A stretch of 43,199 nt of DNA from positions 118,600 through 161,798 of the forward strand of contig CADEDU010000006.1 of NCBI GenBank assembly GCA_902826155.1. Reading direction: 5' to 3'. Of the stretch, positions 1-7,252 are shown in pieces. A program made the position numbers and the translations under genes. This stretch comes from an uncultured beta proteobacterium (lineage in GTDB: Bacteria; Pseudomonadota; Gammaproteobacteria; Burkholderiales; SG8-39). The notes under the pieces are model-generated. The model ran no database searches and had not been told where the DNA came from. It saw only the letters and a program-made list of their open reading frames with translations. How positions within the stretch are numbered: the stretch's first letter is position 1; every line of letters begins with the position of its first letter.

Positions 1-441
1 CTGGACTTCCTGCTGCTGGTGCAAGGCGAGGCCACCAAGACGAACCTGCTCGAACGGTTTCGCGCCAGCGGCAACGCCGTGCTGCTCGCCAGCGCGAGTT
101 TCTGGGAGGGGGTCGACGTCAAAGGCGATGCATTGTCGGTCGTGGTGATCGACAAGCTGCCGTTCGCGCCCCCCGACGATCCGGTGCTCGCCGCGCGGCT
201 GCAGTGGATGACGCGCGCCGGCCGCAACGCGTTTCTGGAGCATCAGGTGCCCGAGGCCGCGATCGCGCTCAAGCAGGGCGTGGGGCGGCTGATCCGCGAC
301 GAGGCCGATCGCGGCGTGCTGGTGATCTGCGACAAGCGGCTCACCACGCGGCCCTACGGCAAGCGCATCCTGGAGGCGCTGCCGCCGATGCCGCACACCT
401 TCCAGCTCGACGATGTCGAAGCCTTCTTCACGCGGACTTGA
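1..441 (+). CDS. ATP-dependent DNA helicase, DinG/YoaA family, C-terminal part (5' truncated by window edge)
   Basis: The reading frame is open from base 1, so only the last 146 codons are present. The visible part is the C-terminal half of helicase domain 2 of an XPD-like superfamily 2 helicase. It contains the SFWEGVDVKG segment typical of DinG/YoaA motif V and the QGVGRLIRDEADRGVLVICDKR segment of motif VI, with the arginine finger region QGVGRLIR. These enzymes unwind forked or damaged DNA 5' to 3' using ATP; the N-terminal Walker A and iron-sulfur region lies outside the window. DinG and YoaA cannot be separated from this fragment alone, although the compact ending after the YGKRILEALPP segment resembles the YoaA-like proteins of betaproteobacteria. 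Confidence 0.85.
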   Translation: MDFLLLVQGEATKTNLLERFRASGNAVLLASASFWEGVDVKGDALSVVVIDKLPFAPPDDPVLAARLQWMTRAGRNAFLEHQVPEAAIALKQGVGRLIRDEADRGVLVICDKRLTTRPYGKRILEALPPMPHTFQLDDVEAFFTRT

Positions 442-517
442 CCTGTCCGTCGCGCGGCGGTTAACTGCGCCGCAGTCTTGATTTCCTCAACACACAGATC
501 GAGCGGGCGAGCGAACC

Positions 518-1492
518 ATGAAGATCTTCATCACCGGCGGCGGCGGATTCCTGGGTCACAGACTGGCTCGCACGCTGCTCGATCGCGGATCGATCACCGG
601 CCCGGACGACAAGACGCATGCGATCTCGCGCGTCACCGTGTTCGACACGGCATTCCCCGCGACGCGCGATCCCCGCCTGCAGTACGTGCAGGGCGACGTC
701 GCATCGTCGGAGGCGCTCGTCGCCGCGCTCGATCGCGACACCGCACTCGTCTATCACCTGGCAGCGGTGGTGAGCGCCGGAGCCGAGGCTGACTTCGACC
801 TGGGCATGCGCGTCAACATCGACGGCACGCGCGCGGTGCTGGAGGCGTGCCGCAAGCTGGCCGCGCCACCGCGGTTCATCTTCGCGAGCTCGGTGGCGGC
901 GTTCGGCGGCGACATGCCCGACGTGCTCGATGACAACACCACGCCGATGCCGCAGTCGTCCTACGGTTCGCAGAAAGTCGTGGGCGAGTATTTGATTAAC
1001 GATTGCTCGCGCAAGGGCTTCGTCGATGGCCGCTGTCTGCGCCTGCCGACGATCGTGGTGCGGCCGGGCAAACCCAATCTGGCGGCCTCGTCGTTTGCAT
1101 CGAGCGTGTTGCGCGAGCCACTCAATGGCGAGGCTTCCAACTGCCCGGTACCGGATTCCACCGGAGTGTGGCTGCTTTCGCCACCGCGCGTGATCGAGGC
1201 GTTCCAGCATGCCGCGACGCTGCCGGCCGCGGTGTGGGGCAGCTATCGTGTCGTCAATCTTCCCGGGATCACCGCGACGGTGCGAGAGATGGTCGACGCG
1301 CTTGGACGCATCGCCGGCAAAGAGCGCGCCGCGCTCGTTCGCGACACCCCCGATGAGCGCATCCGTGCCATCGTGCGAACCTGGCCCACGCGATTCCGTA
1401 CCCCGCGCTCGCTAGCGATGGGGTTTCGCGCCGACAGTGATATCGACGCCGTCATTCGGGCGCATATTGAAGAACAGAGCATCAAGCTCTGA
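518..1492 (+). CDS. denD: NAD-dependent epimerase/dehydratase, D-erythronate dehydrogenase (DenD)-like
   Basis: This is a 324-residue extended short-chain dehydrogenase/reductase. The N-terminal Rossmann glycine motif TGGGGFLG is at residues 6-13, and the catalytic Ser and YxxxK (Tyr149, Lys153) lie in the ASSVAAFGG and SSYGSQK segments. The length, the PTIVVRPGKPN segment and the absence of sugar-nucleotide features fit the DenD subgroup, which oxidises D-erythronate at C2 for carbohydrate-acid catabolism. That assignment is by family resemblance. No partner genes (DenD is usually near otnI, otnK or otnC) are visible, so the substrate stays uncertain. The ATG at 518 is the only start that keeps the Rossmann motif at the N-terminus. 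It ends 24 bases from the convergent bamD, with no terminator hairpin between them. Confidence 0.8.
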   Translation: MKIFITGGGGFLGHRLARTLLDRGSITGPDDKTHAISRVTVFDTAFPATRDPRLQYVQGDVASSEALVAALDRDTALVYHLAAVVSAGAEADFDLGMRVNIDGTRAVLEACRKLAAPPRFIFASSVAAFGGDMPDVLDDNTTPMPQSSYGSQKVVGEYLINDCSRKGFVDGRCLRLPTIVVRPGKPNLAASSFASSVLREPLNGEASNCPVPDSTGVWLLSPPRVIEAFQHAATLPAAVWGSYRVVNLPGITATVREMVDALGRIAGKERAALVRDTPDERIRAIVRTWPTRFRTPRSLAMGFRADSDIDAVIRAHIEEQSIKL

Positions 1493-1516
1493 GCGCACCC
1501 CAACGCGTCGAACGCG

Positions 1517-2311
1517 CTACTGCCAGAACTGCCACCACGACCCGCTGCCTTTGGTGGCGGGGATGTAGCGGCTTTTCGGGAAGTTCTTCTCCAGCACGCG
1601 CACCGCGTCGTCGCGCAATTCGTTGATGCCCATCGCGCTGTAGGCGCCGGCCATGATCGCGAGCGCCTCCTCCGACGCCGGTGTGTCCGGATACGTCTTC
1701 ACCGTGAATTGCGCGCGATTCACCGCAGCGACATAGGCAGCGCGGCGCATGTACCAGCGCGCCACATGCACCTCGTGCTGGGCCAGCGCATTCACCAGGA
1801 ATTTCATGCGCGCGGTGGCATCGGGCGCGTACTTGCTGTTGGGAAAGCGCGTGGTGAGTTCCTTGAACGCGTCGAACGATTCGCGCGCGCCCTTCGGATC
1901 GCGTTCTGCAGGGTCTTCGCGGGTCAGGCCCGCGAACAGGCCCTGATTCTCGTTGAAGTTGGCCAGGCCTTTGAGGTAGTAGGCGTAGTCGACCGTCGGA
2001 TGATTGGGGTGAAGCTTGATGAACCGGTCGCACGCCGCAACGGCCTGGGCGGTCTCGCCTTCGCGGTAGTACGCGTAGGCGATTTCCATCTGCGCCTGCT
2101 GCGCGTAGCGACCGAACGGATAGCGCGCTTCGAGTTTCTCGAAGTACTTGATGGCCAGCGAATAGTTGCCGCTGTTGAGCGCGTCCTTGGCTTCGTCGTA
2201 GAGCTTGTTGGCGGACCAACCGATCGTCTCGTCGTATTCCTTGCCGCCGAAACCGCAGGCCGTCAAAACGGCCGCGAGCAGCAGGCACGACAGTACAGTT
2301 ACACTACGCAT
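1517..2311 (-). CDS. bamD: Outer membrane protein assembly factor BamD (lipoprotein)
   Basis: BamD is the essential lipoprotein of the BAM complex, which inserts beta-barrel proteins into the outer membrane. The 264-residue product starts with a lipoprotein signal peptide and a lipobox LTAC with the lipidated Cys at residue 19. Tetratricopeptide-like helices follow: NKLYDEAKDALNSGNYSLAI, YAYYREGETAQAVAACDRFI and the DYAYYLKGLANF segment, which are BamD (YfiO) hallmarks. The same frame stays open far upstream, antisense to rluD, but that part is a shadow. The ATG at 2311 gives the signal peptide at once and is preceded by a purine-rich AAGAGGGGC site. It is divergent from rluD, the same bamD/rluD-yfiH order as in Escherichia coli. 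Confidence 0.95.
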   Translation of the reverse strand: MRSVTVLSCLLLAAVLTACGFGGKEYDETIGWSANKLYDEAKDALNSGNYSLAIKYFEKLEARYPFGRYAQQAQMEIAYAYYREGETAQAVAACDRFIKLHPNHPTVDYAYYLKGLANFNENQGLFAGLTREDPAERDPKGARESFDAFKELTTRFPNSKYAPDATARMKFLVNALAQHEVHVARWYMRRAAYVAAVNRAQFTVKTYPDTPASEEALAIMAGAYSAMGINELRDDAVRVLEKNFPKSRYIPATKGSGSWWQFWQ

Positions 2312-2482
2312 GGTGCCCCTCTTGTTTGGTTTTACCCGCTTCGGTGGTCCAGCCTGAATCGAGTGAGCATCCGCCGTGCGGTCCACTTTGGCCGGGCGGC
2401 CCACCAAGTCTGCGATCCGCGTGTGCTGCACGCGGCGCCCCAAATCCCAAAGCAGCACAACCTCTGCGTCAATCGCGTGGCG

Positions 2483-2488
2483 ATTATA
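2483..2488 (-). promoter_or_regulatory. Putative -10 element for bamD
   Basis: Read on the minus strand, a perfect TATAAT lies about 170 bases upstream of the bamD ATG, in the bamD-rluD divergent gap. No convincing -35 was seen at 16-18 bases. It sits just before the preferred rluD start, so transcription of the two genes would leave from overlapping DNA. This is inferred from a single hexamer. Confidence 0.35.
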
Positions 2489-2494
2489 GCGGCA

Positions 2495-3445
2495 GTGCCC
2501 TCCACCAAATCCGCATCGGCTGATCCGCTCGCGACGATCCTCGAGGCCACAGTTCCCGTCGATTACGCTGGAATGCGAGCCGACTCGGCGCTCGCGCGGC
2601 TGTTTCCGCAGCATTCGCGCCATCGCATTCAAGTGTGGGGGCGCGAGGGCCGGGTCACGCTGGACGGTCGCGCGATCGACCTCGACAGGAAGGTGTGGGG
2701 CGGCGAGCTTGCACGCATCGCACCGACCGAATCCCCTGAGCAGACGAGTTTTCGCGCTGAAGCGATTGCGCTCGATGTGCTGTACGAGGACGACGCGCTG
2801 CTCGTGATCGACAAGCCGGCGGGTCTGGTGGTGCATCCGGCGAGCGGTCACTGGCAGGGCACGATGCTCAACGCGCTGCTGCATCACGCGCCGCAGCTCG
2901 CCTCGATTCCACGTGCCGGGATCGTCCATCGCCTCGACAAGGACACCAGCGGACTGCTGGTGGTGGCCAAGACGCTGGAGGCGCAGACCGCGCTCGTGCG
3001 TCAGCTTCAACAGCGCACGGTGAAGCGCATCTATTGGGGGCTCGCGCATGGTGAACTCTCACGCGACGAGGTGATCGACGCCCCGATCGGCCGCGACCCG
3101 CAGGCGCGCACCCGGATGGCGGTGGTGAACAACGGCAAGGCCGCGCGTACTTTCGTGCGTGTGTTGAAGCGCTACGCCTGTGGCTTCACCCTGGTCGAAT
3201 GCGCGCTGGATACCGGTCGCACCCATCAGATTCGCGTGCACCTGCGATCGATCGGTCATCCTCTCGTCGGCGATCCCACCTACGGCGCACGGCGCGGCCA
3301 GCTTCCGGGGGCCCTGCAGCATCTCTCGCGTCAGGCTCTGCACGCTTGGAAGCTCGCGCTGGTACACCCGAGCACCGGCAATTTGTTGTCCTGGGAAGCC
3401 CCGCTGCCGCCTGATCTTCGGTCCGCGATCGAGGCGCTCGAATGA
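2495..3445 (+). CDS. rluD: 23S rRNA pseudouridine(1911/1915/1917) synthase RluD
   Basis: RluD converts uridines in helix 69 of 23S rRNA to pseudouridine, which is needed for normal ribosome function. The N-terminal part (about residues 25-75) is an S4-like RNA-binding domain (SALARLFPQHSRHRIQVWGREGRVTLDG). The catalytic domain holds HRLDKDTSGLLVVAKT, with the catalytic Asp at about residue 148, and the RTHQIRVHLRSIGHPLVGDPTYG motif near the C-terminus. I chose the GTG at 2495 (316 residues, close to the family length). A GTG at 2477 is possible, and the frame stays open further upstream only as antisense of bamD. Its last four bases overlap the ATG of the next gene, so it is translationally coupled to pgeF. 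Confidence 0.92.
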   Translation: MPSTKSASADPLATILEATVPVDYAGMRADSALARLFPQHSRHRIQVWGREGRVTLDGRAIDLDRKVWGGELARIAPTESPEQTSFRAEAIALDVLYEDDALLVIDKPAGLVVHPASGHWQGTMLNALLHHAPQLASIPRAGIVHRLDKDTSGLLVVAKTLEAQTALVRQLQQRTVKRIYWGLAHGELSRDEVIDAPIGRDPQARTRMAVVNNGKAARTFVRVLKRYACGFTLVECALDTGRTHQIRVHLRSIGHPLVGDPTYGARRGQLPGALQHLSRQALHAWKLALVHPSTGNLLSWEAPLPPDLRSAIEALE

Positions 3446-4182
3446 ACACCGCGACGCTCGAAGCCTTCGTCGCGCCGGACTGGCCCGCGCCGCAGTGCGT
3501 GCAAGCCGTGCTCACCACGCGCTGCGGCGGCATGAGCAGTGCTCCGTTCGATTCACTCAATCTCGCGCTGCATGTGGGTGACGATGCGGCGGTGGTTGCG
3601 CGCAACCGCGCTTTGCTGAGGAAGCATCTGCCCGCCGAACCGGTGTGGATGAACCAGGTGCACGGCACGGCAGTGATCGATGCTGCGAACGCTGCGCCCA
3701 ACGCCACCGCCGATGCGGCGGTGACGACCACCTCCGGCGTGGTGTGCGCGGTGATGACCGCCGATTGCCTGCCGGTGCTGCTCGCAGCCGCCGACGGGCA
3801 CGTGGTGGGCATCGCGCACGCGGGCTGGCGTGGTCTGGCCAACGGCGTAATCGAGGCGACCGTCTCGCGCATGCACACCGATCCCGGCGGCGTGCTTGCC
3901 TATCTCGGCCCGGCGATCGGCCCCGCGGCCTACGAAGTGGGGGCCGACGTCCGCGACGCGTTCTGCGCGGGCGACCCTGAAGCACAGGCTGGGTTCGCAC
4001 CCAAGCCCGGCGGCAAATTCTGGTGCGATTTGTACACGCTCGCCCGGCAGCGTCTGGCGCGCGCCGGCGTGACTCGGATCCACGGCGGCACCGCGTGCAC
4101 GTTTGCCGAGCGCGACCGCTTCTTCTCGTTTCGCCGCGATGGCCGGACCGGCCGCACGGCCAGTCTGATCTGGATCGCCTGA
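3442..4182 (+). CDS. pgeF: Laccase-domain purine nucleoside phosphorylase family protein (PgeF/YfiH)
   Basis: This 246-residue protein belongs to the YfiH/LACC1 family. Members have been described as copper-linked polyphenol oxidases, as purine nucleoside phosphorylase/adenosine deaminases, and (E. coli PgeF) as editing enzymes that remove mis-incorporated amino acids from peptidoglycan precursors. The metal-site residues are present: His74 in NQVHGTAV, Cys109 in TADCLPVLL and His126 in IAHAGWRG. The C-terminal motif CTFAERDRFFSFRRDGRTGR is also intact. The ATG overlaps the rluD stop by four bases (ATGA), matching the rluD-yfiH pairing seen in many proteobacteria. Its stop shares one base with the start of the ZIP transporter. 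Confidence 0.9.
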   Translation: MNTATLEAFVAPDWPAPQCVQAVLTTRCGGMSSAPFDSLNLALHVGDDAAVVARNRALLRKHLPAEPVWMNQVHGTAVIDAANAAPNATADAAVTTTSGVVCAVMTADCLPVLLAAADGHVVGIAHAGWRGLANGVIEATVSRMHTDPGGVLAYLGPAIGPAAYEVGADVRDAFCAGDPEAQAGFAPKPGGKFWCDLYTLARQRLARAGVTRIHGGTACTFAERDRFFSFRRDGRTGRTASLIWIA

Positions 4183-5039
4183 TGAGCACGCTCGCGTGGA
4201 TCGCGTTCGCCACCATCGCCGGTGGCGTGCTGTCGGCGCTGGCTGCCGCACTGGTGTCGCTCGCCGCGCGCAAGGAGTGGATCGGTGCGCTGGTGAGCTT
4301 TGCGGTCGGGGCAATGCTCGGCGCGGCGTTCCTGGAGATCCTGCCGCACGCGTTCGAGCGTTCCACCAACTTCCAGTCGCTCGCCGCCACGGTGCTTGCC
4401 GGCATCTGCGCGTTCTTCGTGCTCGAGAAGCTGGTGATCTGGCGCCATCATCATCATCATCCCAACGGCGAAGAGGGCATCGGAGACCGGGGCATCGGAG
4501 ACGGGGGCAGCGGCGACAAAGGGCTCGCGCAACACGGCGGCCACCATCATCATCACGGCCACGCGCATCAGCATGACGGTGAGAGCTCGCGCAGCGGCGT
4601 GCTCATCGTGGTGGGCGACAGCTTCCACAACTTCGTCGACGGCGTGTTGATCGCCGCGGCGTTCATGGAGAACACCGCACTCGGGGTGGTCACTGCTACG
4701 GCGGTGATCGTGCACGAGATTCCGCAGGAGATCGGCGATTTCCTGATCCTGCTGCACGCCGGCTACAGTCGTACGCGTGCGCTGGTGCTCAATCTGGTGT
4801 CGAGCCTGGCGATGCTCGCCGGCGGCCTGCTCGGCTACTTCGCGCTGCAGCAGGTGTCCGATTGGATCAACTACATCCTCGCCGTTGCGGCGGCCAGCAT
4901 GATCTACATCGCCGTCGCCGACCTGATCCCGGGTCTGCACCGGCGTCCGGAATTGCGCGCGACCGCCGTTCAGGTGCTACTGATCACGCTGGGCGTGGTG
5001 TTGATCTGGGCCGTCGGTGTGTTCACCCACGACCATTGA
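4182..5039 (+). CDS. ZIP-family divalent metal (zinc/iron) transporter with His-rich loop
   Basis: This 285-residue inner membrane protein has about seven to eight hydrophobic helices. The two conserved ZIP metal-binding helices are clear: HNFVDG (His149, Asp153) and HEIPQEIGDF (His178, Glu179, Glu183). ZIP proteins bring Zn2+ or Fe2+ into the cytoplasm. Between helices 3 and 4 (about residues 88-135) lies a long cytoplasmic loop with two histidine clusters, separated by a Gly-Asp repeat (GIGDRGIGDGGSGD) that is encoded by a short direct DNA repeat. The ATG at 4182 overlaps the pgeF stop (TGATG), so it is the third gene of the rluD-pgeF unit. The metal specificity cannot be read from the sequence. 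Confidence 0.88.
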   Translation: MSTLAWIAFATIAGGVLSALAAALVSLAARKEWIGALVSFAVGAMLGAAFLEILPHAFERSTNFQSLAATVLAGICAFFVLEKLVIWRHHHHHPNGEEGIGDRGIGDGGSGDKGLAQHGGHHHHHGHAHQHDGESSRSGVLIVVGDSFHNFVDGVLIAAAFMENTALGVVTATAVIVHEIPQEIGDFLILLHAGYSRTRALVLNLVSSLAMLAGGLLGYFALQQVSDWINYILAVAAASMIYIAVADLIPGLHRRPELRATAVQVLLITLGVVLIWAVGVFTHDH

Positions 5040-5207
5040 CGTGCGCCGGCGTATTCGCCGCCGATGCGACGCGCCCGAAAGCCAGATGAGGAGCGCCAGC
5101 GGAATCGCGCCCAGCGCGACGAAGGTGAGCGCGCCGCGCACGAACGACCCGGCGGTGAACGCCATCAGCACCACGACGTACAGCCAGGCAATCGCGACGA
5201 TGTACAT
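4977..5207 (-). CDS. Small two-helix inner membrane protein (conserved hypothetical)
   Basis: The predicted protein has 76 residues. It starts MYIVAIAWLYVVVLMAF, continues with a short Gly/Arg turn and a second helix TFVALGAIPLALLIWL, and ends in a basic, polar tail (HRRRIRRR). Two-helix proteins of this length and layout, beginning MY(I/L)VA(I/V)AW, recur in betaproteobacteria with no known function; that resemblance is from memory. The start at 5207 is chosen because the preceding in-frame residues are Arg-rich and lack a membrane pattern. The last 63 bases overlap the 3' end of the ZIP gene on the opposite strand, and the upstream side faces the phaC promoter region. Confidence 0.6.
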   Translation of the reverse strand: MYIVAIAWLYVVVLMAFTAGSFVRGALTFVALGAIPLALLIWLSGASHRRRIRRRTSMVVGEHTDGPDQHHAQRDQ

Positions 5208-5258
5208 CGCGCGAGCGTAGCGCGACCGCAATCCTGCGGCGATCGGTTTCCGCAGGCG

Positions 5259-5287
5259 TTGACAGCGCATTGGTGCAGTGCAACAAT
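5259..5287 (+). promoter_or_regulatory. Putative sigma-70 promoter of phaC
   Basis: A perfect -35 TTGACA (5259-5264) is followed after 17 bases by AACAAT (5282-5287), which matches four of six bases of the -10 consensus. This is the best promoter in the gap ahead of phaC, about 118 bases from its ATG. A palindrome covers the spacer and the -10 (separate entry). Confidence 0.55.
5270..5286 (+). promoter_or_regulatory. Operator-like palindrome over the phaC promoter (candidate PhaR site)
   Basis: The 17-base TTGGTGCAGTGCAACAA is an inverted repeat centred at 5278 with seven of eight arm positions matching (TTGnTGCA / TGCAnCAA). It overlaps the spacer and -10 of the phaC promoter, where a bound protein would block RNA polymerase. 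PhaR repressors are known to bind TGC/GCA-rich sites in front of pha genes, and phaR lies three genes downstream. That PhaR binds here is inference. Confidence 0.5.
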
Positions 5288-5332
5288 CGGCGCGCTTCGG
5301 ATGTGCTCGAACACCCTTTCGCTGTGGCTCCT

Positions 5333-5376
5333 CAGACCGCTTCGCGGTGTACCTGAGACCGCTTCGCGGTGTGCCT
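5333..5376 (+). repeat. Tandem 22-base repeat, each copy a hairpin (ACCGC-TTC-GCGGT)
   Basis: Two head-to-tail 22-base units (5333-5354 and 5355-5376) differ at two positions. Each contains ACCGCTTCGCGGT, a five-base stem with a three-base loop. They lie in the expected phaC mRNA leader, 28 bases before the ATG, and could affect mRNA stability or ribosome access. The role is unknown. Confidence 0.7.
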
Positions 5377-5404
5377 GCGTCGTACCTACTTCTCCGAGCT
5401 TCCT

Positions 5405-7186
5405 ATGGCTTCCCTGACCAGCCGGACGTCCCCACGCGGCGCGTCGAGTACGCGTGCACGGCGCTCTCCAAACGCTCCTGCGCCCGCATCTTCTGCGCCC
5501 GCATCTTCTGTGCGAGTGCGTCCGGCGTCATCTGCTCCTGCATCATTGCCACCGGTGGATCCGCCGTGGCAGCAATTCATCCAGTGGGCCACCACTTCGC
5601 CTCAGTACGCGCAGATGCTGATGCAGTACAACGGCAAGCTGGCGCAGTTGTGGCAGCGCGCGTTGCAGCCGGCCCATGCCTCTGCACCTGCGGAGCCGGC
5701 CAAGACCACCGACTGGCGCTTCAGCTCGCCCGAATGGAACACGACGCCCGCGGCACGCTTTGCACGCGACAGCTATCTGGCCACTGCTGAGTTCCTGAAC
5801 GCTGCAGCCGAAGCGGCCGAGATCGCGCCGAAATCGAAGGGGCAGGTGCGATTTCTGGTGCGCCAGTACGTGGATGCGATCGCGCCCTCGAACTTCGCCG
5901 CGACCAACCCCGAAGTGATGAAGCTCGCGACCCAGTCGCAGGGCGAAACGCTCAAGCGCGGCGTAGCCAATCTGGTCGAAGATATGGCCAAGGGCTACAT
6001 CTCCACCGTCGATGAGCACGCGTTCGAAGTCGGCAAGAACCTCGCGATCACCCCTGGCGCGGTCGTGTTCGAGAACGAGCTGATCCAGCTGATCCAGTAC
6101 AAACCCGGCACCGAGACGGTGTTCGAACGGCCGCTGCTGATGGTGCCGCCGTGCATCAACAAGTTCTACGTGCTCGATCTGCAGCCGGAGAACTCGCTGA
6201 TCCGCTATGCGGTCGAGCAGGGTCACACGGTGTTCGTGATTTCTTGGCGCAATCCCGGACCGGAACTCGGGCATCTGGGCTGGGACGACTACATCGAGAA
6301 AGGTCCGCTGACCGCCATCGAGGTCGTGCGCGCCATCAGCGGCCAGAAAAAAATCGACACCCTTGGCTTCTGTGTCGGCGGGACGATCCTGTCGACCGCG
6401 CTCGCCGTGCTCGCGGCGCGCGGCGACCATCCGGCAACGAGCATCACGCTGTTCGCCACGCTGCTCGATTTCAGCGACGCCGGAGAGATCGGCTGTTTCG
6501 TCGACGAGACCAATGTTGCCGCGCGCGAGGCTGCCCTAGCCGCGGGCGGACTGCTGTCCGGACGCGAGCTGGCGACGGTGTTCTCGGCGCTACGCGACAA
6601 CGACCTGGTCTGGCCTTATGTCGTGAACAACTATCTCAAGGGCGGCAGGCCGGCAGCGTTCGACATCTTGTACTGGAACGCCGACTCCACCAATCTGCCC
6701 GGGCCGATGTTCACCTGGTACGTGCGCAACTTCTACCTCGAGAACGGGTTGCGCGAGCCGGGCGCAATTACCACATGCGGTGAGGCGGTCGACCTGCATC
6801 GCATCGGTACGCCGGCGTACATCGTGGCCACGCGCGAGGACCACATCGTGCCGTGGCGCACGGCCTACGCGACGACGCAGTTGCTCGATCATGCGCCGCG
6901 CTTCATCCTCGGCGCGAGCGGGCATATCGCGGGCATCATCAATCCGGCTGCGAAGAACAAACGCAGCTACTGGTCGGTCGATCGGGCGATGAAGGGGCTG
7001 CCGGCCGATCCTGATCAGTGGTACGCCGCGGCGGCGGAGCATCCGGGCAGCTGGTGGACCGACTGGATGGCGTGGCTCGCGAAACACTCGGGCAAGCGGA
7101 TCCCGGCACCGAAGCAGGTCGGGTCGAGCCGGTACCGGCCGATCGAGAATGCACCGGGACGGTACGTGAAGCAGCGGCTGGCCTAG
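5405..7186 (+). CDS. phaC: Class I poly(3-hydroxyalkanoate) synthase PhaC
   Basis: PhaC polymerises (R)-3-hydroxyacyl-CoA (mainly 3-hydroxybutyryl-CoA) into PHA on granule surfaces. The 593-residue length is that of class I synthases. The lipase-like box GFCVGGT carries the catalytic Cys323; Asp479 in REDHIVPW and His507 in GASGHIAGI complete the triad. The PhaC N-terminal domain (WQQFIQW through about residue 200) precedes the alpha/beta fold. The first 50 or so residues are unusual: a Ser/Ala/Pro/Arg-rich low-complexity tail (ASSAPASS repeats) encoded by short direct repeats. The ATG at 5405 was chosen; an in-frame GTG at 5369 lies inside the hairpin repeat and is less likely. phaB follows 66 bases downstream. 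Confidence 0.95.
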   Translation: MASLTSRTSPRGASSTRARRSPNAPAPASSAPASSVRVRPASSAPASLPPVDPPWQQFIQWATTSPQYAQMLMQYNGKLAQLWQRALQPAHASAPAEPAKTTDWRFSSPEWNTTPAARFARDSYLATAEFLNAAAEAAEIAPKSKGQVRFLVRQYVDAIAPSNFAATNPEVMKLATQSQGETLKRGVANLVEDMAKGYISTVDEHAFEVGKNLAITPGAVVFENELIQLIQYKPGTETVFERPLLMVPPCINKFYVLDLQPENSLIRYAVEQGHTVFVISWRNPGPELGHLGWDDYIEKGPLTAIEVVRAISGQKKIDTLGFCVGGTILSTALAVLAARGDHPATSITLFATLLDFSDAGEIGCFVDETNVAAREAALAAGGLLSGRELATVFSALRDNDLVWPYVVNNYLKGGRPAAFDILYWNADSTNLPGPMFTWYVRNFYLENGLREPGAITTCGEAVDLHRIGTPAYIVATREDHIVPWRTAYATTQLLDHAPRFILGASGHIAGIINPAAKNKRSYWSVDRAMKGLPADPDQWYAAAAEHPGSWWTDWMAWLAKHSGKRIPAPKQVGSSRYRPIENAPGRYVKQRLA

Positions 7187-7201
7187 ACGGCCGAACGCGA
7201 A

Positions 7202-7240
7202 TTGGCGAACGAGTTGGCGAACGAACGAGTTGGCGAACAA
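7202..7240 (+). repeat. Short tandem repeat TTGGCGAACGA in the phaC-phaB gap
   Basis: Three near-identical copies start at 7202, 7214 and 7230; the middle one carries an extra ACGA. The repeat is in frame with phaB without stops, so a TTG start would add about 17 residues, but the ribosome-binding site and start of phaB lie after it. It is probably slippage-prone intergenic DNA. Confidence 0.6.
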
Positions 7241-7252
7241 CAGGGAGAGTCG

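Noticed and set aside
461..1210. A long open frame on the minus strand opposite denD
   Set aside because: It is the high-GC antisense of the epimerase gene, Arg-rich and without any family similarity; denD in the other frame has the full Rossmann pattern.
1709..2494. An open frame upstream of rluD, continuous with it, running opposite bamD
   Set aside because: The segment is exactly antisense to bamD and lacks RNA-binding or synthase motifs; the rluD family starts near 2495.
2312..3049. An N-terminal extension of bamD in the same frame
   Set aside because: It would place residues before the lipoprotein signal and is antisense to rluD; the ATG at 2311 gives an immediate lipobox.
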